From: Burkholderia catarinensis
Lineage (GTDB): Bacteria > Pseudomonadota > Gammaproteobacteria > Burkholderiales > Burkholderiaceae
DNA length: 64,000 nucleotides
NCBI RefSeq assembly: GCF_001883705.2
Contig: NZ_MDEQ02000014.1
Location: 1-64,000, forward strand
Direction of reading: 5' to 3'
Below the pieces are notes generated by a model. The model saw only the letters and a program-made list of their open reading frames with translations, made no database searches and was not told the DNA's origin. Shown here piece by piece: positions 51,189-59,833 of the stretch. The position numbers were made by a program, and so were the translations under genes. The stretch's first letter is position 1. Every line of letters begins with the position of its first letter.

Positions 51189-51217
51189 ACGGCGACGCCT
51201 TCGCGTCGCCGTTTTTT
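51189..51217 (+). terminator. Intrinsic terminator of the indolepyruvate oxidoreductase gene
   Basis: Perfect 10-bp stem ACGGCGACGC/GCGTCGCCGT (51189-51198, 51203-51212) with a 4-nt loop and six T residues (51212-51217), about 25 bp after the stop codon. Confidence 0.92.
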
Positions 51218-51254
51218 CATGGGCGGCTGCTGCGTCCAGGCAGCCGCCGGCCCG

Positions 51255-52922
51255 TCAGAGAATGCCTTTCTTGCGCGTCGACAGCGCGGTCTCCGACAGG
51301 TCGATCTCGCGGATCAGCTTCGTCAGCGTCTCGTCGGAAATCTTGCTGTCGCTGCGCAGCCGGTACAGCGCGGAGCGTTCAGCGCGCACGGCCGCGATCC
51401 GCATCTGCAGCTCCATCGTCTCGGCCTGCTTCGCTTCCGCGCGCGGCGTGGGGCCTTCCTCGGCGAGCGTGGCGAGCCGGCGGCGGTACTGGTCCATCAC
51501 GCGCGCGGAGATGTCCGCGCAGCGCGCGGCGCCCGATTCGTCGAGATCGGTCGAGATCGCGTCGTGCGACGAGTCGATCGCGCGGATCGCGGCCTGCGCG
51601 GCGGCGGCGCGCGCGGTGCGTTCCTCGTTGCCGAGCGGGCTGCGCGACGAACGCACGCCGCGCAGCAGCAGCGGCAGGCCGATCACCGCGACGACGAGCG
51701 AGCCGAGGATCACGGCCGACGCGACGAAGATCGCCGTGTCGCGCCCCGGCAGCGGCGCGCCGTCGGACAGCGCGACGGGAATCGACAGCACGCCGGCAAG
51801 CGTGACCGCGCCACGCACGCCGCCGACCGTCATCACGGCGATCGTGCGCACGCCGGCCATCGTGCCCGCGAGGCCCTGGCGCGCGGCGCGGCGGCTCGCG
51901 AACCAGCGCAGCAGCCAGACCCACAGGAAGCGGATCGCATACAGCGCGATCATCATCGCGCCTACGTTGAAGATCATCCGGCCGACGAGCGCGTCGCTCG
52001 TGTGGTGCGCGTCGACGAGCGTGCGGCCGATGATGTGCGGCAACTGCAGCCCGAGCATGATGAACACCATGCCGTTGAACACGAACTCGATCATCGCCCA
52101 CGTGCTTTCGGCGCGCACGCGCGACGCGACGGTGCTTTTGCGCGAGAAGCTCGTGTAGTTCATCATCATCCCGGCCGATACGGCCGCGAGCACGCCCGAC
52201 AGGTCGAGGTGCTCGGCGAACAGGTAGGCCGCGAACGGCACGAGCAGCGTCATCACGATGCCGGGGGCCGGATCGCCTTCCTGCTCGGCGTTCAGGACGC
52301 GCGTCGACAGCGCACTGAACGCCCACGACACGATCGCGCCCGTCGCGAGCCCGCCGGCGGCGACGATCACGAACGTGATCGACGCGTCGCGCAGCGAGAA
52401 CATGCCCGTCAGCGCGGCCGCGATCGCGAACTTCAGCGCGACGAGGCCCGACGCGTCGTTCATCAGCGCCTCGCCTTCGAGGATGTGCATCAGTTGCGGC
52501 GGGATCCGGCCGCGGCCGGCGATGCCCGACAGCGCGACCGCGTCGGTCGGCGACAGCACGGCCGCGAGCGCGAACGCGATCGGCAGCGGCAACTCGGGAA
52601 TCAGCCAATGCGCGAAATAACCCACTGCGAGTACCGTCATGAACACGAGCCCGAATGCGAGCATCAGGATCGCGCGGCGCTGCAGGTACAGCTCGCGTTT
52701 CGGAATCCGCCAGCCGTCCGCGAACAGCAGCGGCGGAATGAACAGCAGCATGAAGATTTCGGGATCGAACGTGACGTGCAGGTTCAGCTTCGGCCACGCG
52801 AGCATCGCGCCGAACGCGATCTGCATCAGCGGCAGCGGCAGTTGGAACGGCAGGATGCGCGTGACGGCGCCGGACAGCGCGACGGTGAGCAGCAGGATCA
52901 GGACGGTGAAGACGATTTCCAT
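51255..52922 (-). CDS. CPA1-family Na+/H+ antiporter (YjcE/NhaP-like)
   Basis: Inner-membrane cation/proton antiporter of 555 residues. About twelve helices (1-410) include LAAVLSPTDAVALSGIAG and the ion-binding EGEALMNDASGLVALKFA with the conserved Asn-Asp pair, plus GVRGAVTLAGVLSIP. A cytoplasmic C-terminal domain of about 130 residues rich in charged helices (SSHDAISTDLDESGAARCAD) follows. The start at 52922 (MEIVFTV) begins directly with the first helix. It is convergent with the oxidoreductase gene. Confidence 0.92.
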   Translation of the reverse strand: MEIVFTVLILLLTVALSGAVTRILPFQLPLPLMQIAFGAMLAWPKLNLHVTFDPEIFMLLFIPPLLFADGWRIPKRELYLQRRAILMLAFGLVFMTVLAVGYFAHWLIPELPLPIAFALAAVLSPTDAVALSGIAGRGRIPPQLMHILEGEALMNDASGLVALKFAIAAALTGMFSLRDASITFVIVAAGGLATGAIVSWAFSALSTRVLNAEQEGDPAPGIVMTLLVPFAAYLFAEHLDLSGVLAAVSAGMMMNYTSFSRKSTVASRVRAESTWAMIEFVFNGMVFIMLGLQLPHIIGRTLVDAHHTSDALVGRMIFNVGAMMIALYAIRFLWVWLLRWFASRRAARQGLAGTMAGVRTIAVMTVGGVRGAVTLAGVLSIPVALSDGAPLPGRDTAIFVASAVILGSLVVAVIGLPLLLRGVRSSRSPLGNEERTARAAAAQAAIRAIDSSHDAISTDLDESGAARCADISARVMDQYRRRLATLAEEGPTPRAEAKQAETMELQMRIAAVRAERSALYRLRSDSKISDETLTKLIREIDLSETALSTRKKGIL

Positions 52923-53163
52923 CGATACGGCGAATACGGGGAATGAAACGATCGGACGGAGTGTAGCGTGCCGGCGTGACGGATGCGCTCGAGCGGCCGG
53001 TGCGCGCGCACGAGAATGGTGCGTCCGACGTGCGCCGCGGTGGTGCGGCAGCCCCGTGCGCCCACGCGGCGCACGGGTTGTCGGCACCTCGCACGGAGCT
53101 TGCTTGAGGTTGGTCAGCCGCCCGGCATCGACCGGGCAACCGAGGGTCCAACCATGACATTGC

Positions 53164-53193
53164 GCGCGCCGTCCGTTTCGTCGGACGGCGCGC
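53164..53193 (+). other. Perfect 12-bp stem hairpin in the leader of the EAL gene
   Basis: GCGCGCCGTCCG (53164-53175) and CGGACGGCGCGC (53182-53193) pair perfectly around the 6-nt loop TTTCGT, 25 bp before the start codon at 53219 and just ahead of its ribosome site. There is no T-run, so it is not an ordinary terminator. It may be a leader structure or a protein-binding palindrome. The remaining 53000-53160 gap shows nothing. Confidence 0.6.
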
Positions 53194-53218
53194 TCGAGTG
53201 CATCACCAGGAGGAAGGC

Positions 53219-54505
53219 ATGACGATCGTGCAACAGGAGCGTCCGCCCGCCGCGTCGCCGTACCGGTTCGAGCGGGAGATGAGTTCCGGCCTCGAACGTC
53301 TGGCGACGCAGCATCGCGACCTGACGCTCACGAGCGTGTTCCAGCCGATATTCAGCCTGTCGCACCAGCGTGCGGTCGGCTACGAGGCGCTGTTGCGCGC
53401 GCACGATGCGCTCGACCGCGCCGTGTCGCCGCTCGACGTGTTCGGCGAAGCCGCGCGCCATGGCGAGCTGCTGCAGCTCGACCGGCTCGCGCAGGCGCTG
53501 CATCTCGAGAACTTCGCGCTGCTCGGCGCCGAGCGCGAATGGCTGTTTCTCAACGTCCATCCGGGCGTGCTCACCGACCCGTTCCAGGCGGCCGCGCTGC
53601 TCGCGAACCTGAAGCGGCTCGGCATGCCGCCGCGCCGCATCGTGCTCGAAGTGCTCGAACAGCGCGCGGACGACGTCGAGCGGCTCGCCGAGGCCGTGCG
53701 CGAATTCCGCGCGCAGGGCTTCCTGATCGCGCTCGACGATTTCGGCGCGGGCCACTCGAATCTCGAACGGATCTGGCAACTGAACCCGGACATCGTGAAG
53801 CTCGACCGGATCATGCTGTCGCACGCGGCACACCGCACGGGGCTCACCGCGATCCTGCACGGGCTCGTGACGCTGCTGCACGAGGCCGGCAAGCTCGTGC
53901 TCGTCGAGGGGATCGAGACCGAGCACGAGGCGCAGATCGCGTTGTCGTGCGAGGCCGATTTCGTGCAGGGCTACTACTTCGGCCGCCCGGCGCCGGGGCT
54001 GCCCGACAGCGCGGCCGCGACGGGCTGCATCGGCGAGCTGACCGAGCGCTTTCGTCAGCAGACCGAAGCGCGCGAGCGGCGCGACACGCAGCGGCTCGCG
54101 CCGTACCTGCGTGCGTTCGAGCGTGCGGCCGAGCGTCTCGCGGCCGGCGAGCCGCTCGACGAGGTGTGCTGGAACTTCCTCGCGCTCGACGCGGCGGCGT
54201 GCTGCTTCCTGCTCGACGCGCAGGGCCGCCAGTCGGGCCGCAACGTCGTGCTGCGCGCCGACCGCGCGCTGAGCGAGGCGCGCTTCTCGCCGCTGGCGGA
54301 CGCGCAGGGGGCGAACTGGCTGCGCCGGCCGTATTTCCGCACGGCGATCGCCGAACCGGGGCGCGTGCAGGTCACGCGGCCGTACCTGTCGATCAACGAG
54401 GCGCAGCCGTGCGTGACGCTGTCGGTGGCCGTGCGCGTCGGCGATGCGCAGCGCGTGCTGTGCGGCGATATCGACTGGACCGACGACGAAGCGGAAGCCG
54501 GCTAG
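53219..54505 (+). CDS. EAL-domain cyclic-di-GMP phosphodiesterase with C-terminal sensor domain
   Basis: A 428-residue cytoplasmic protein. The EAL domain (about 33-265) has the full catalytic set: Glu56 (EALLR), Asn112 (LNVHP), Glu144 (EVLEQ), Asp173-Asp174 in DDFGAGHSN, Lys194, Glu230 and Gln250, so hydrolysis of c-di-GMP is likely. The C-terminal part (about 275-425) resembles the YkuI C-terminal PDC/Cache-like domain (ACCFLLDAQGRQSGRNVV). The start at 53219 follows an ideal AGGAGG site. A strong hairpin lies in the leader. Confidence 0.9.
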   Translation: MTIVQQERPPAASPYRFEREMSSGLERLATQHRDLTLTSVFQPIFSLSHQRAVGYEALLRAHDALDRAVSPLDVFGEAARHGELLQLDRLAQALHLENFALLGAEREWLFLNVHPGVLTDPFQAAALLANLKRLGMPPRRIVLEVLEQRADDVERLAEAVREFRAQGFLIALDDFGAGHSNLERIWQLNPDIVKLDRIMLSHAAHRTGLTAILHGLVTLLHEAGKLVLVEGIETEHEAQIALSCEADFVQGYYFGRPAPGLPDSAAATGCIGELTERFRQQTEARERRDTQRLAPYLRAFERAAERLAAGEPLDEVCWNFLALDAAACCFLLDAQGRQSGRNVVLRADRALSEARFSPLADAQGANWLRRPYFRTAIAEPGRVQVTRPYLSINEAQPCVTLSVAVRVGDAQRVLCGDIDWTDDEAEAG

Positions 54506-54660
54506 CGGCGTGCGCACGGCAGGCGGCGACCCTGACGCCCGGCGCCGGCCGGCCGTTGCGTTCGCCGCGTGCTTCCCCGACAATGGCGCGACCGCGGCCG
54601 TCGTGACCGCGATCGCGCCGTCCCGGGGGCCACCATGGCGGCGAATAAAAGGACAACACA

Positions 54661-55047
54661 ATGAAAAGACCGATTTCGCTGACCATCGTCGCGTGGATCA
54701 TCATCGTGACCAACGCGATCACGTGCGTCTATACGCCGTTCTCGATCGGCATGCCGACCACCCAGGCACTGCTGTCGCACTACCTGCTGCCCGTCTGGGC
54801 GACGCTCGGCATCGGCGTGATCCTCGAAGCCGCGAACGTCGTGATCGGCATCGCGATCCTCAAGGGGCGCGAGTGGTCGCGCAAGGCTTACGTCGCGACG
54901 GCCGTGTTCGGTTTCGCGTTTTCGTTCGTCAACATGCCGGCGTCGATGTTCGCGGTGCTGATTCCCGGCTTCCTGTTGTTCGCGCTGTTCATCTACCTGC
55001 TGTTCCGGCGCCCCGCGACCGCGTATTTCCGTCAGGCACTCGCGTGA
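54661..55047 (+). CDS. Small four-helix membrane protein of unknown function, 128 aa
   Basis: Hydrophobic helices at about 8-28, 42-65, 78-98 and 98-118, with short charged loops (ILKGREWSRKAYVA). No family recognised. An AAAGGA site precedes the ATG at 54661. The stop overlaps the GTG start of the next gene (GTGA), so the two are translated together and probably work together. Confidence 0.75.
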   Translation: MKRPISLTIVAWIIIVTNAITCVYTPFSIGMPTTQALLSHYLLPVWATLGIGVILEAANVVIGIAILKGREWSRKAYVATAVFGFAFSFVNMPASMFAVLIPGFLLFALFIYLLFRRPATAYFRQALA

Positions 55048-55448
55048 GCGTCGTGCGCAACGGGCTCGCGATCGTGCTGTTCGCGATCGCGGGCTGCTGC
55101 GTGATCGCCGCGCAGATGGTCGCGTTCATGAAAGTCGGCCAGGCGGGCGCGATGGTCGTATTCGCCGCCGTGCTGTTCGTGTTGTCGACCGTGCTCCTGG
55201 CCGCGGGCGCGTTTGCCGGCGCATTCCGGCCGCGTGCGCGCGGTGCGGGCATCGCGCTGCTCGTCGCGACCGCGACCACCGCGTTCGGGGTCATCGGCTG
55301 GGCGTCGTTCCTGCTGGCGCCCGGGTTCGTCGACGTGATGCAGCAGCAGGGCGTGGACATGAATGCGCGGATGTTCCGGTTCGCGCCCGGTGCCGTCGTG
55401 ACCGGCCTGTCCGCGCTGGCCGGCGTGTGGCTCGTACGGCGACGCTGA
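55044..55448 (+). CDS. Small four-helix membrane protein of unknown function, 134 aa
   Basis: Starts at the GTG that overlaps the previous stop (a GTG at 55053 is the alternative). It has about four hydrophobic helices: GLAIVLFAIAGCCVIAAQMV, the MVVFAAVLFVLSTVLLAAG stretch, IALLVATATTAFGVIGWASF and a C-terminal helix. Family unknown; coupling to 54661-55047 suggests a two-component membrane complex. Confidence 0.65.
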   Translation: MSVVRNGLAIVLFAIAGCCVIAAQMVAFMKVGQAGAMVVFAAVLFVLSTVLLAAGAFAGAFRPRARGAGIALLVATATTAFGVIGWASFLLAPGFVDVMQQQGVDMNARMFRFAPGAVVTGLSALAGVWLVRRR

Positions 55449-55531
55449 CGCGTGCGGCGGCCGGCACGCTGGCGCCCGTCGCGCGGCTCGGCTAGGATGC
55501 GCGAATTGTCCAGACGATTCGCGGGCCGCCC

Positions 55532-56257
55532 ATGAACCGAAACGCTGCTTCTTCCGTCCTCCTCGAAGTGATCGCCACGACCGTCGGCGATGCGAAGGCC
55601 GCCGCCCGGGCGGGCGCCGACCGCCTTGAACTCGTGACCGCGATCACCGAAGGCGGGCTGACGCCGAGCGTCGGCCTGATCGAGGCCGTCGTGGCCGCCG
55701 TGCCGATTCCCGTCAACGTGATCGTGCGCCCGCACAGCCGGTCGTTCGTCTATGACGCCGACGACCTGCGCGTGATCGAGCGCGACGTGCGCGCGGCCGT
55801 CGCGGCCGGCGCGAACGGTGTCGTGTTCGGTGCGCTCGACGCGCGCGGCGACGTCGATCTCGGCGCGCTGGCCCGCATCGCGGCCGCCGCGGACGGGCGT
55901 GCACTCACGTTCCACCGCGCGTTCGACGTCGCGCGCGATCTCAACGCCGCGTTCGACGCGCTGCTGCGCGTGCCGGCCGTCACGTCGGTGCTGACCTCGG
56001 GCGGCCATCCGTCGGCACTCGACGCGGTCGCGACGATCACGCGGCTGGTGCGGCAGGCGGCGGGCTCGACCTGCACGGTGCTGGCCGGCTCGGGACTCAC
56101 GATCGACGCGGTCGGCGATTTCGTCCGCGCCACCGGCGTGCGCGCGGTGCATTTCGGCTCGGGCGTGCGGCCGCGCGGCGAGGTGCTGGCGCCTGTCGAT
56201 GAACAGCGTGTCGAGCGCGTGCGCGCGGCGCTCGACGGTGCGGCGGCGCACGTGTGA
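55532..56257 (+). CDS. cutC: CutC-family protein
   Basis: A 241-residue TIM-barrel protein of the CutC family, historically linked to copper homeostasis; the enzymatic role is not settled. Family blocks: LEVIATTVGDAKAAARAGAD, RLELVTAITEGGLTPSVGLI, VIVRPHSRSFVYD, FGALDARGDVD, LTFHRAFDVARDLN and VLTSGGHPSA. Length is typical. It is a single gene; the 6.3-kb copper chaperone locus is unlinked. Confidence 0.92.
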   Translation: MNRNAASSVLLEVIATTVGDAKAAARAGADRLELVTAITEGGLTPSVGLIEAVVAAVPIPVNVIVRPHSRSFVYDADDLRVIERDVRAAVAAGANGVVFGALDARGDVDLGALARIAAAADGRALTFHRAFDVARDLNAAFDALLRVPAVTSVLTSGGHPSALDAVATITRLVRQAAGSTCTVLAGSGLTIDAVGDFVRATGVRAVHFGSGVRPRGEVLAPVDEQRVERVRAALDGAAAHV

Positions 56258-56396
56258 CGCGCACGGCGGCCGCGACCGCACGCACCGGCACGACATGCCG
56301 GGACACCATCCCGGGAGAGGGCCACATGGCGGACGCCACGCACGACACGCCGGACGGCGCGGACGATGGCGGCGCGCCGGCGCGGGCGCGGCCTCG

Positions 56397-57752
56397 TCAC
56401 GTATTCCGCACGAACCAGGTCCGCTTCGCGGCGCCGAGCAGCGCGCGATAGACCACCCACGACACGACGAAGGTCGCCGGCGCCGACAGCGACGCGGCGA
56501 ACCCGGTCGCCTGGTTCAGCACGAGCCCCGCGAGCGCGCCCGCGAACCATGCGGTCAATCCGCCCGGATTGAACACCGGTACATGCGCGTCGCGGCACTC
56601 GACGTCGTCGCCGACGAGCTGCCCGTAGTGCGTCGACAGGATGTGCGCGAGCGCGACGCCGACCCACGCGACGACGAAGATGCCCTGGTACGCGAGCGCC
56701 TGCAGGATCCGCGAGAAGATGTCGGCCATCATCAGCGCGTAGACGACCGCACCGACCACGAGCGCCCACACGTACTTCGGCGCGCGCAAGCCGGCGACCT
56801 TCTGGAAGAACGCCTGCATGTTGACTGTCGCCAGGTAGTAGTTGGCGGTATTGATGCGCGACTGCGTGACCCACACGAACAGCAGCCCCCACACGCCCAT
56901 CAGCTTCAGCAGCGCGAGCACGACCGATACTTCCGACAGCGTGCCGAGCCCGGGAATCGTGCTGACGAGATAGATGCCGGCCGCGCCGTTGACGAGGAAC
57001 GTGACGAGATAGAACGGCATCCCGAAGTTGAAGCGGCCGTGATAGCGGGCGTCCTCCTTGCGGCCGAAGCGCGCGTAGTCGAACGTGAACATCATCAGCA
57101 CCCACACGCCCATGTAGTAGACGAAGCACTGCCACCAGCCGCCGGCCGGCGCGCCGCCCGGCGGCCCGAAATCGAGCCAGGCGGCGTGATAGCCGTACTC
57201 GGCCGTCGCGAGCCCGACCGCCGCGAGCAGCCCGAGCAGGTAGAACGGCAGCAGCACGCCGTTGAACTTGTCGAGCCAGTGCTGCACGCTGCCGAACACG
57301 AGCGGCACGCTGTAGCAGACGACGATCAGCGCGGCCCACTTGTAATCGAGCGCCGGAAACTGGTGATGCGCGGCGACCGCGATCACCGAGCCTTCGAACA
57401 CCGCGTAGTAGATCGCCGTCGCGAAGAAGATCAGTGTCGCGAGTGCCGCCCCCGCGCTGCCGAACAGCACGCGAGAGAACAGCGCGACCGACAGGCCCGT
57501 GCGGATCGCGTAGCGGCTGATGATCGAATTGACGATGCCGTACGACACCACCGACAGCGCCATCCCGATCAGCGCGTTGCGCGCGCCGTAGGAGAGCGCG
57601 AGCGTCGCGCCGACAACGATGTAGAACACCGCGCTGCATACGGCCCACCACGCCATCGTCAGGGAAAAGGGCGGCATGCGCGCGTGATCGGGAATGGCGA
57701 GCGTCGACAGGTCGAGATCCTCGTCGGTGCGGGCCTGAGCCAGGTTGGCCAT
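56397..57752 (-). CDS. NCS1-family nucleobase/hydantoin-type permease
   Basis: Inner-membrane transporter of 451 residues with about twelve helices. It belongs to the purine-cytosine permease/NCS1 family: MPPFSLTMAWWAVCSAVFYI at the start of helix 1, the SRVLFGSAGAALATLIFFAT region, YYMGVWVLMMFTFDYARFGR and RINTANYYLATVNMQ. Members carry cytosine, allantoin, hydantoins or related rings. A GAGGAGC site precedes the ATG at 57752. It is the last gene downstream of the biotin-dependent 5-oxoprolinase-like operon, 220 bp after pxpC, which makes the ring compound degraded by that operon its likely cargo. Confidence 0.85.
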   Translation of the reverse strand: MANLAQARTDEDLDLSTLAIPDHARMPPFSLTMAWWAVCSAVFYIVVGATLALSYGARNALIGMALSVVSYGIVNSIISRYAIRTGLSVALFSRVLFGSAGAALATLIFFATAIYYAVFEGSVIAVAAHHQFPALDYKWAALIVVCYSVPLVFGSVQHWLDKFNGVLLPFYLLGLLAAVGLATAEYGYHAAWLDFGPPGGAPAGGWWQCFVYYMGVWVLMMFTFDYARFGRKEDARYHGRFNFGMPFYLVTFLVNGAAGIYLVSTIPGLGTLSEVSVVLALLKLMGVWGLLFVWVTQSRINTANYYLATVNMQAFFQKVAGLRAPKYVWALVVGAVVYALMMADIFSRILQALAYQGIFVVAWVGVALAHILSTHYGQLVGDDVECRDAHVPVFNPGGLTAWFAGALAGLVLNQATGFAASLSAPATFVVSWVVYRALLGAAKRTWFVRNT

Positions 57753-57942
57753 GAGCGTGCTCCTCGATGAGCAAAACAGCTGACGACGTCTGGGCCGCGG
57801 CTCATGCGATCCGCGGGGTTGCCCCGACGTCGGGCGGGCAACCGGTCCGGCAGAAATGGCGCGCAAGCGTCCCCGCCGCGCCGCGCGCGGCCGCACGGGC
57901 GGGAAACGGAAGCGAAGGATGAAAGCGGCGGGCGGCGAACGG

Positions 57943-57964
57943 CGCCCGGCACGAAGGCCGGGCG
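57943..57964 (-). terminator. Intercistronic hairpin between pxpC and the NCS1 gene
   Basis: Perfect 8-bp stem CGCCCGGC/GCCGGGCG (57943-57950, 57957-57964) with a 6-nt loop, 8 nt after the pxpC stop, without a T-run. It may reduce read-through into the transporter gene or protect the upstream message. The 57753-57942 remainder shows nothing clear. Confidence 0.5.
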
Positions 57965-57972
57965 TCCGGCGC

Positions 57973-58968
57973 TCAGTCCTGCAGCACGGCGCGCAGTAGC
58001 GCGAGGCGCCGCTGGTACTCGCGGCGCGCCGCGAGCGCGTCGGCCATCGTCACGCGCACGAAGCGCGCGCGATGGTTCGGCTGCATCTGGCCGATCAGGT
58101 CCATGTCGGCGCTGATGACCGTGCCGATCGTCGCGTAGCCGCCGCCCGACACCGCGTCGCGATGCAGGATGATCGGCTCGAGCCCGGCCGGCACCTGGAT
58201 CGAGCCGATCGGATAGCACGCGTCGACGATGTTCGACGGATCGGCGCCCGCGCCGAATGGTTGCTCGCGCGGCCGGAACTGCAGCGGGCGCCCGTTCTTG
58301 TAGCGGTAGCCGATGCGGTCCGCTTCGGGCGCGACCGTCCATTCGTCGTCGAAGAACGTGTGTGCCGATGCGTCGGTCAGCCGGTAGTGGTACAGGCCCG
58401 TCAGCACGCGCAGTTCGACCTGGCTGTCGAGCGGCCGGCTGACCGACGCCGGCAGTTCGCGCCCTTCGCGAGGCGTGCCGCGTGCGGCGCCGATCGGCAG
58501 CCGGTCGCCCTTCTGCAGACGCCGGCCCGCGTGGCCGCCGATCGCGCCGAGCGCATAGGTCGAGCGGCTGCCGAGCACGACCGGCACGTCGATACCGCCC
58601 GCGACGGCCAGGTAGGCCCGCGCGCCGCCCTTCACGTAGTTGAACGACAGCACGCTGCCCGCGCGGATCCGCAGCGCGACGTTGCAGCACTGCCCGACGC
58701 CGTCGATCTTCGGCGTCATCTCGGCGCCCGTGACGGCGACGAGCGCGTTCGCATGGAACAGCAGCTCCGGGCCGAGCAGCGTGCATTCGAGCACGGCCGC
58801 CTGTTCGGGATTGCCGACCAGCAGGTTCGCCGCGCGCGACGCGTACTGGTCGAGCGAGCCCGACGGCGGGATGCCGACGTGGTAGTAGCCTTGCCGGCCG
58901 GTATCCTGGACCGACGTCGCGAGGCCGGGTTTCACGACCTCGATCAGGTTGTGCGCGTCAGCTGGCAT
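57973..58968 (-). CDS. pxpC: 5-oxoprolinase subunit C / biotin-dependent carboxyltransferase (KipA-like)
   Basis: A 331-residue carboxyltransferase subdomain protein (AHS2 family). Landmarks: VVKPGLATSVQDTGRQGYYH, then GIPPSGSLDQYASRAANLLV, LAVAGGIDVPVVLGSRSTY, and ADRIGYRYKNG. In E. coli PxpB and PxpC activate 5-oxoproline for ring opening by PxpA; in urea carboxylase the same two domains form the carboxyltransferase. The start at 58968 (MPADAHNLIE) overlaps pxpB by 11 bp. Confidence 0.9.
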   Translation of the reverse strand: MPADAHNLIEVVKPGLATSVQDTGRQGYYHVGIPPSGSLDQYASRAANLLVGNPEQAAVLECTLLGPELLFHANALVAVTGAEMTPKIDGVGQCCNVALRIRAGSVLSFNYVKGGARAYLAVAGGIDVPVVLGSRSTYALGAIGGHAGRRLQKGDRLPIGAARGTPREGRELPASVSRPLDSQVELRVLTGLYHYRLTDASAHTFFDDEWTVAPEADRIGYRYKNGRPLQFRPREQPFGAGADPSNIVDACYPIGSIQVPAGLEPIILHRDAVSGGGYATIGTVISADMDLIGQMQPNHRARFVRVTMADALAARREYQRRLALLRAVLQD

Positions 58969-59833
58969 GCAGCACCTCGACGAGAGAGCGGTTGTATGCA
59001 TCGGGATCGCTCAGGAACGCGTCGAGCGAGAATTTCACGGGGGACACGCGCAGCGAAAAGGTGCCCGCTTCGACGGCCGCGACGGCGGCGTCGTACGCGT
59101 CGCGATCGATCGGCTGGAACTTCACGATGTCGCCGGGCCGGAAGAACACCATGAAATCGCGCAGGTAGTCGAGCCGCTGCGCGGGATCGAAGATCGGCGC
59201 CGGCGTCACGCCGAACATCTGGTAGCCGCCCGCGCCGCGCACCGAATAGATGCAGCCGAAGCAGCCGCCGTGGCCGACCGTCAGCTTCGGCGTGTCGGTG
59301 CGCGGCCGCAGGTACTTCGGCACTTCGAGCTGGCGCTCGCGCTCGACCATCTGGTACATGAACGGCAGGCCCGCGACGAAGCCGACCATCGACACGAACC
59401 ACGGCGAGCCCGAGTGCGCGGCGATGAAGGCGTCGACGTCGCGCTTGCCGTTGATCCGCGCGGCATATTCGAGATCGGTCGACGACGGGTCCTGGTGACG
59501 CTCGCGAAACCGCATCAGCGTCTCGTGCGTCCACGGGTCGTTGTAGAGCACCGGCACCTCGATGATGCGCGTGTCGAGTTCGAGCGGCGTGTCGCCGACG
59601 TCGGCCTCGATCGTCTCCAGCAGCGCGACGAGCGTGTCGGGCTCGATCACGTCCGGGTCGTAGCGCACCTGGTAGGACGCGTTCGCCGGGCAGATCTCGG
59701 TGATGCCCGGTACCGCGCGCCGCCGCAGCTCGCGCGTGATCGCCGTGCCCTTGAAGAATGCGTCGAGCGACATCGCTTCGCTGATCTCGACGAACACGAA
59801 CTCGTCGCCGCCGAACGTATAACGGGTCGTCAC
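58958..59833 (-). CDS. pxpB: 5-oxoprolinase subunit B / carboxyltransferase domain protein (KipI-like)
   Basis: A 291-residue AHS1-family protein, longer than E. coli PxpB (218 aa) by an N-terminal part. The start is a GTG at 59833 that overlaps the biotin carboxylase stop (GTGA). The core contains PGITEICPANASYQVRYDPD, FVSMVGFVAGLPFMYQM, and GGCFGCIYSVRGAGGYQMFG, the usual carboxyltransferase signature ending in GVTPAPIFD. It should pair with PxpC as the substrate-activating half of the complex. Confidence 0.88.
   Translation of the reverse strand: MTTRYTFGGDEFVFVEISEAMSLDAFFKGTAITRELRRRAVPGITEICPANASYQVRYDPDVIEPDTLVALLETIEADVGDTPLELDTRIIEVPVLYNDPWTHETLMRFRERHQDPSSTDLEYAARINGKRDVDAFIAAHSGSPWFVSMVGFVAGLPFMYQMVERERQLEVPKYLRPRTDTPKLTVGHGGCFGCIYSVRGAGGYQMFGVTPAPIFDPAQRLDYLRDFMVFFRPGDIVKFQPIDRDAYDAAVAAVEAGTFSLRVSPVKFSLDAFLSDPDAYNRSLVEVLHAS

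Noticed and set aside
56326..56451. 41-aa open frame with a decent ribosome site after cutC
   Set aside because: It overlaps the end of the convergent permease gene, has no family, and the sequence is low complexity; not enough to call a gene.
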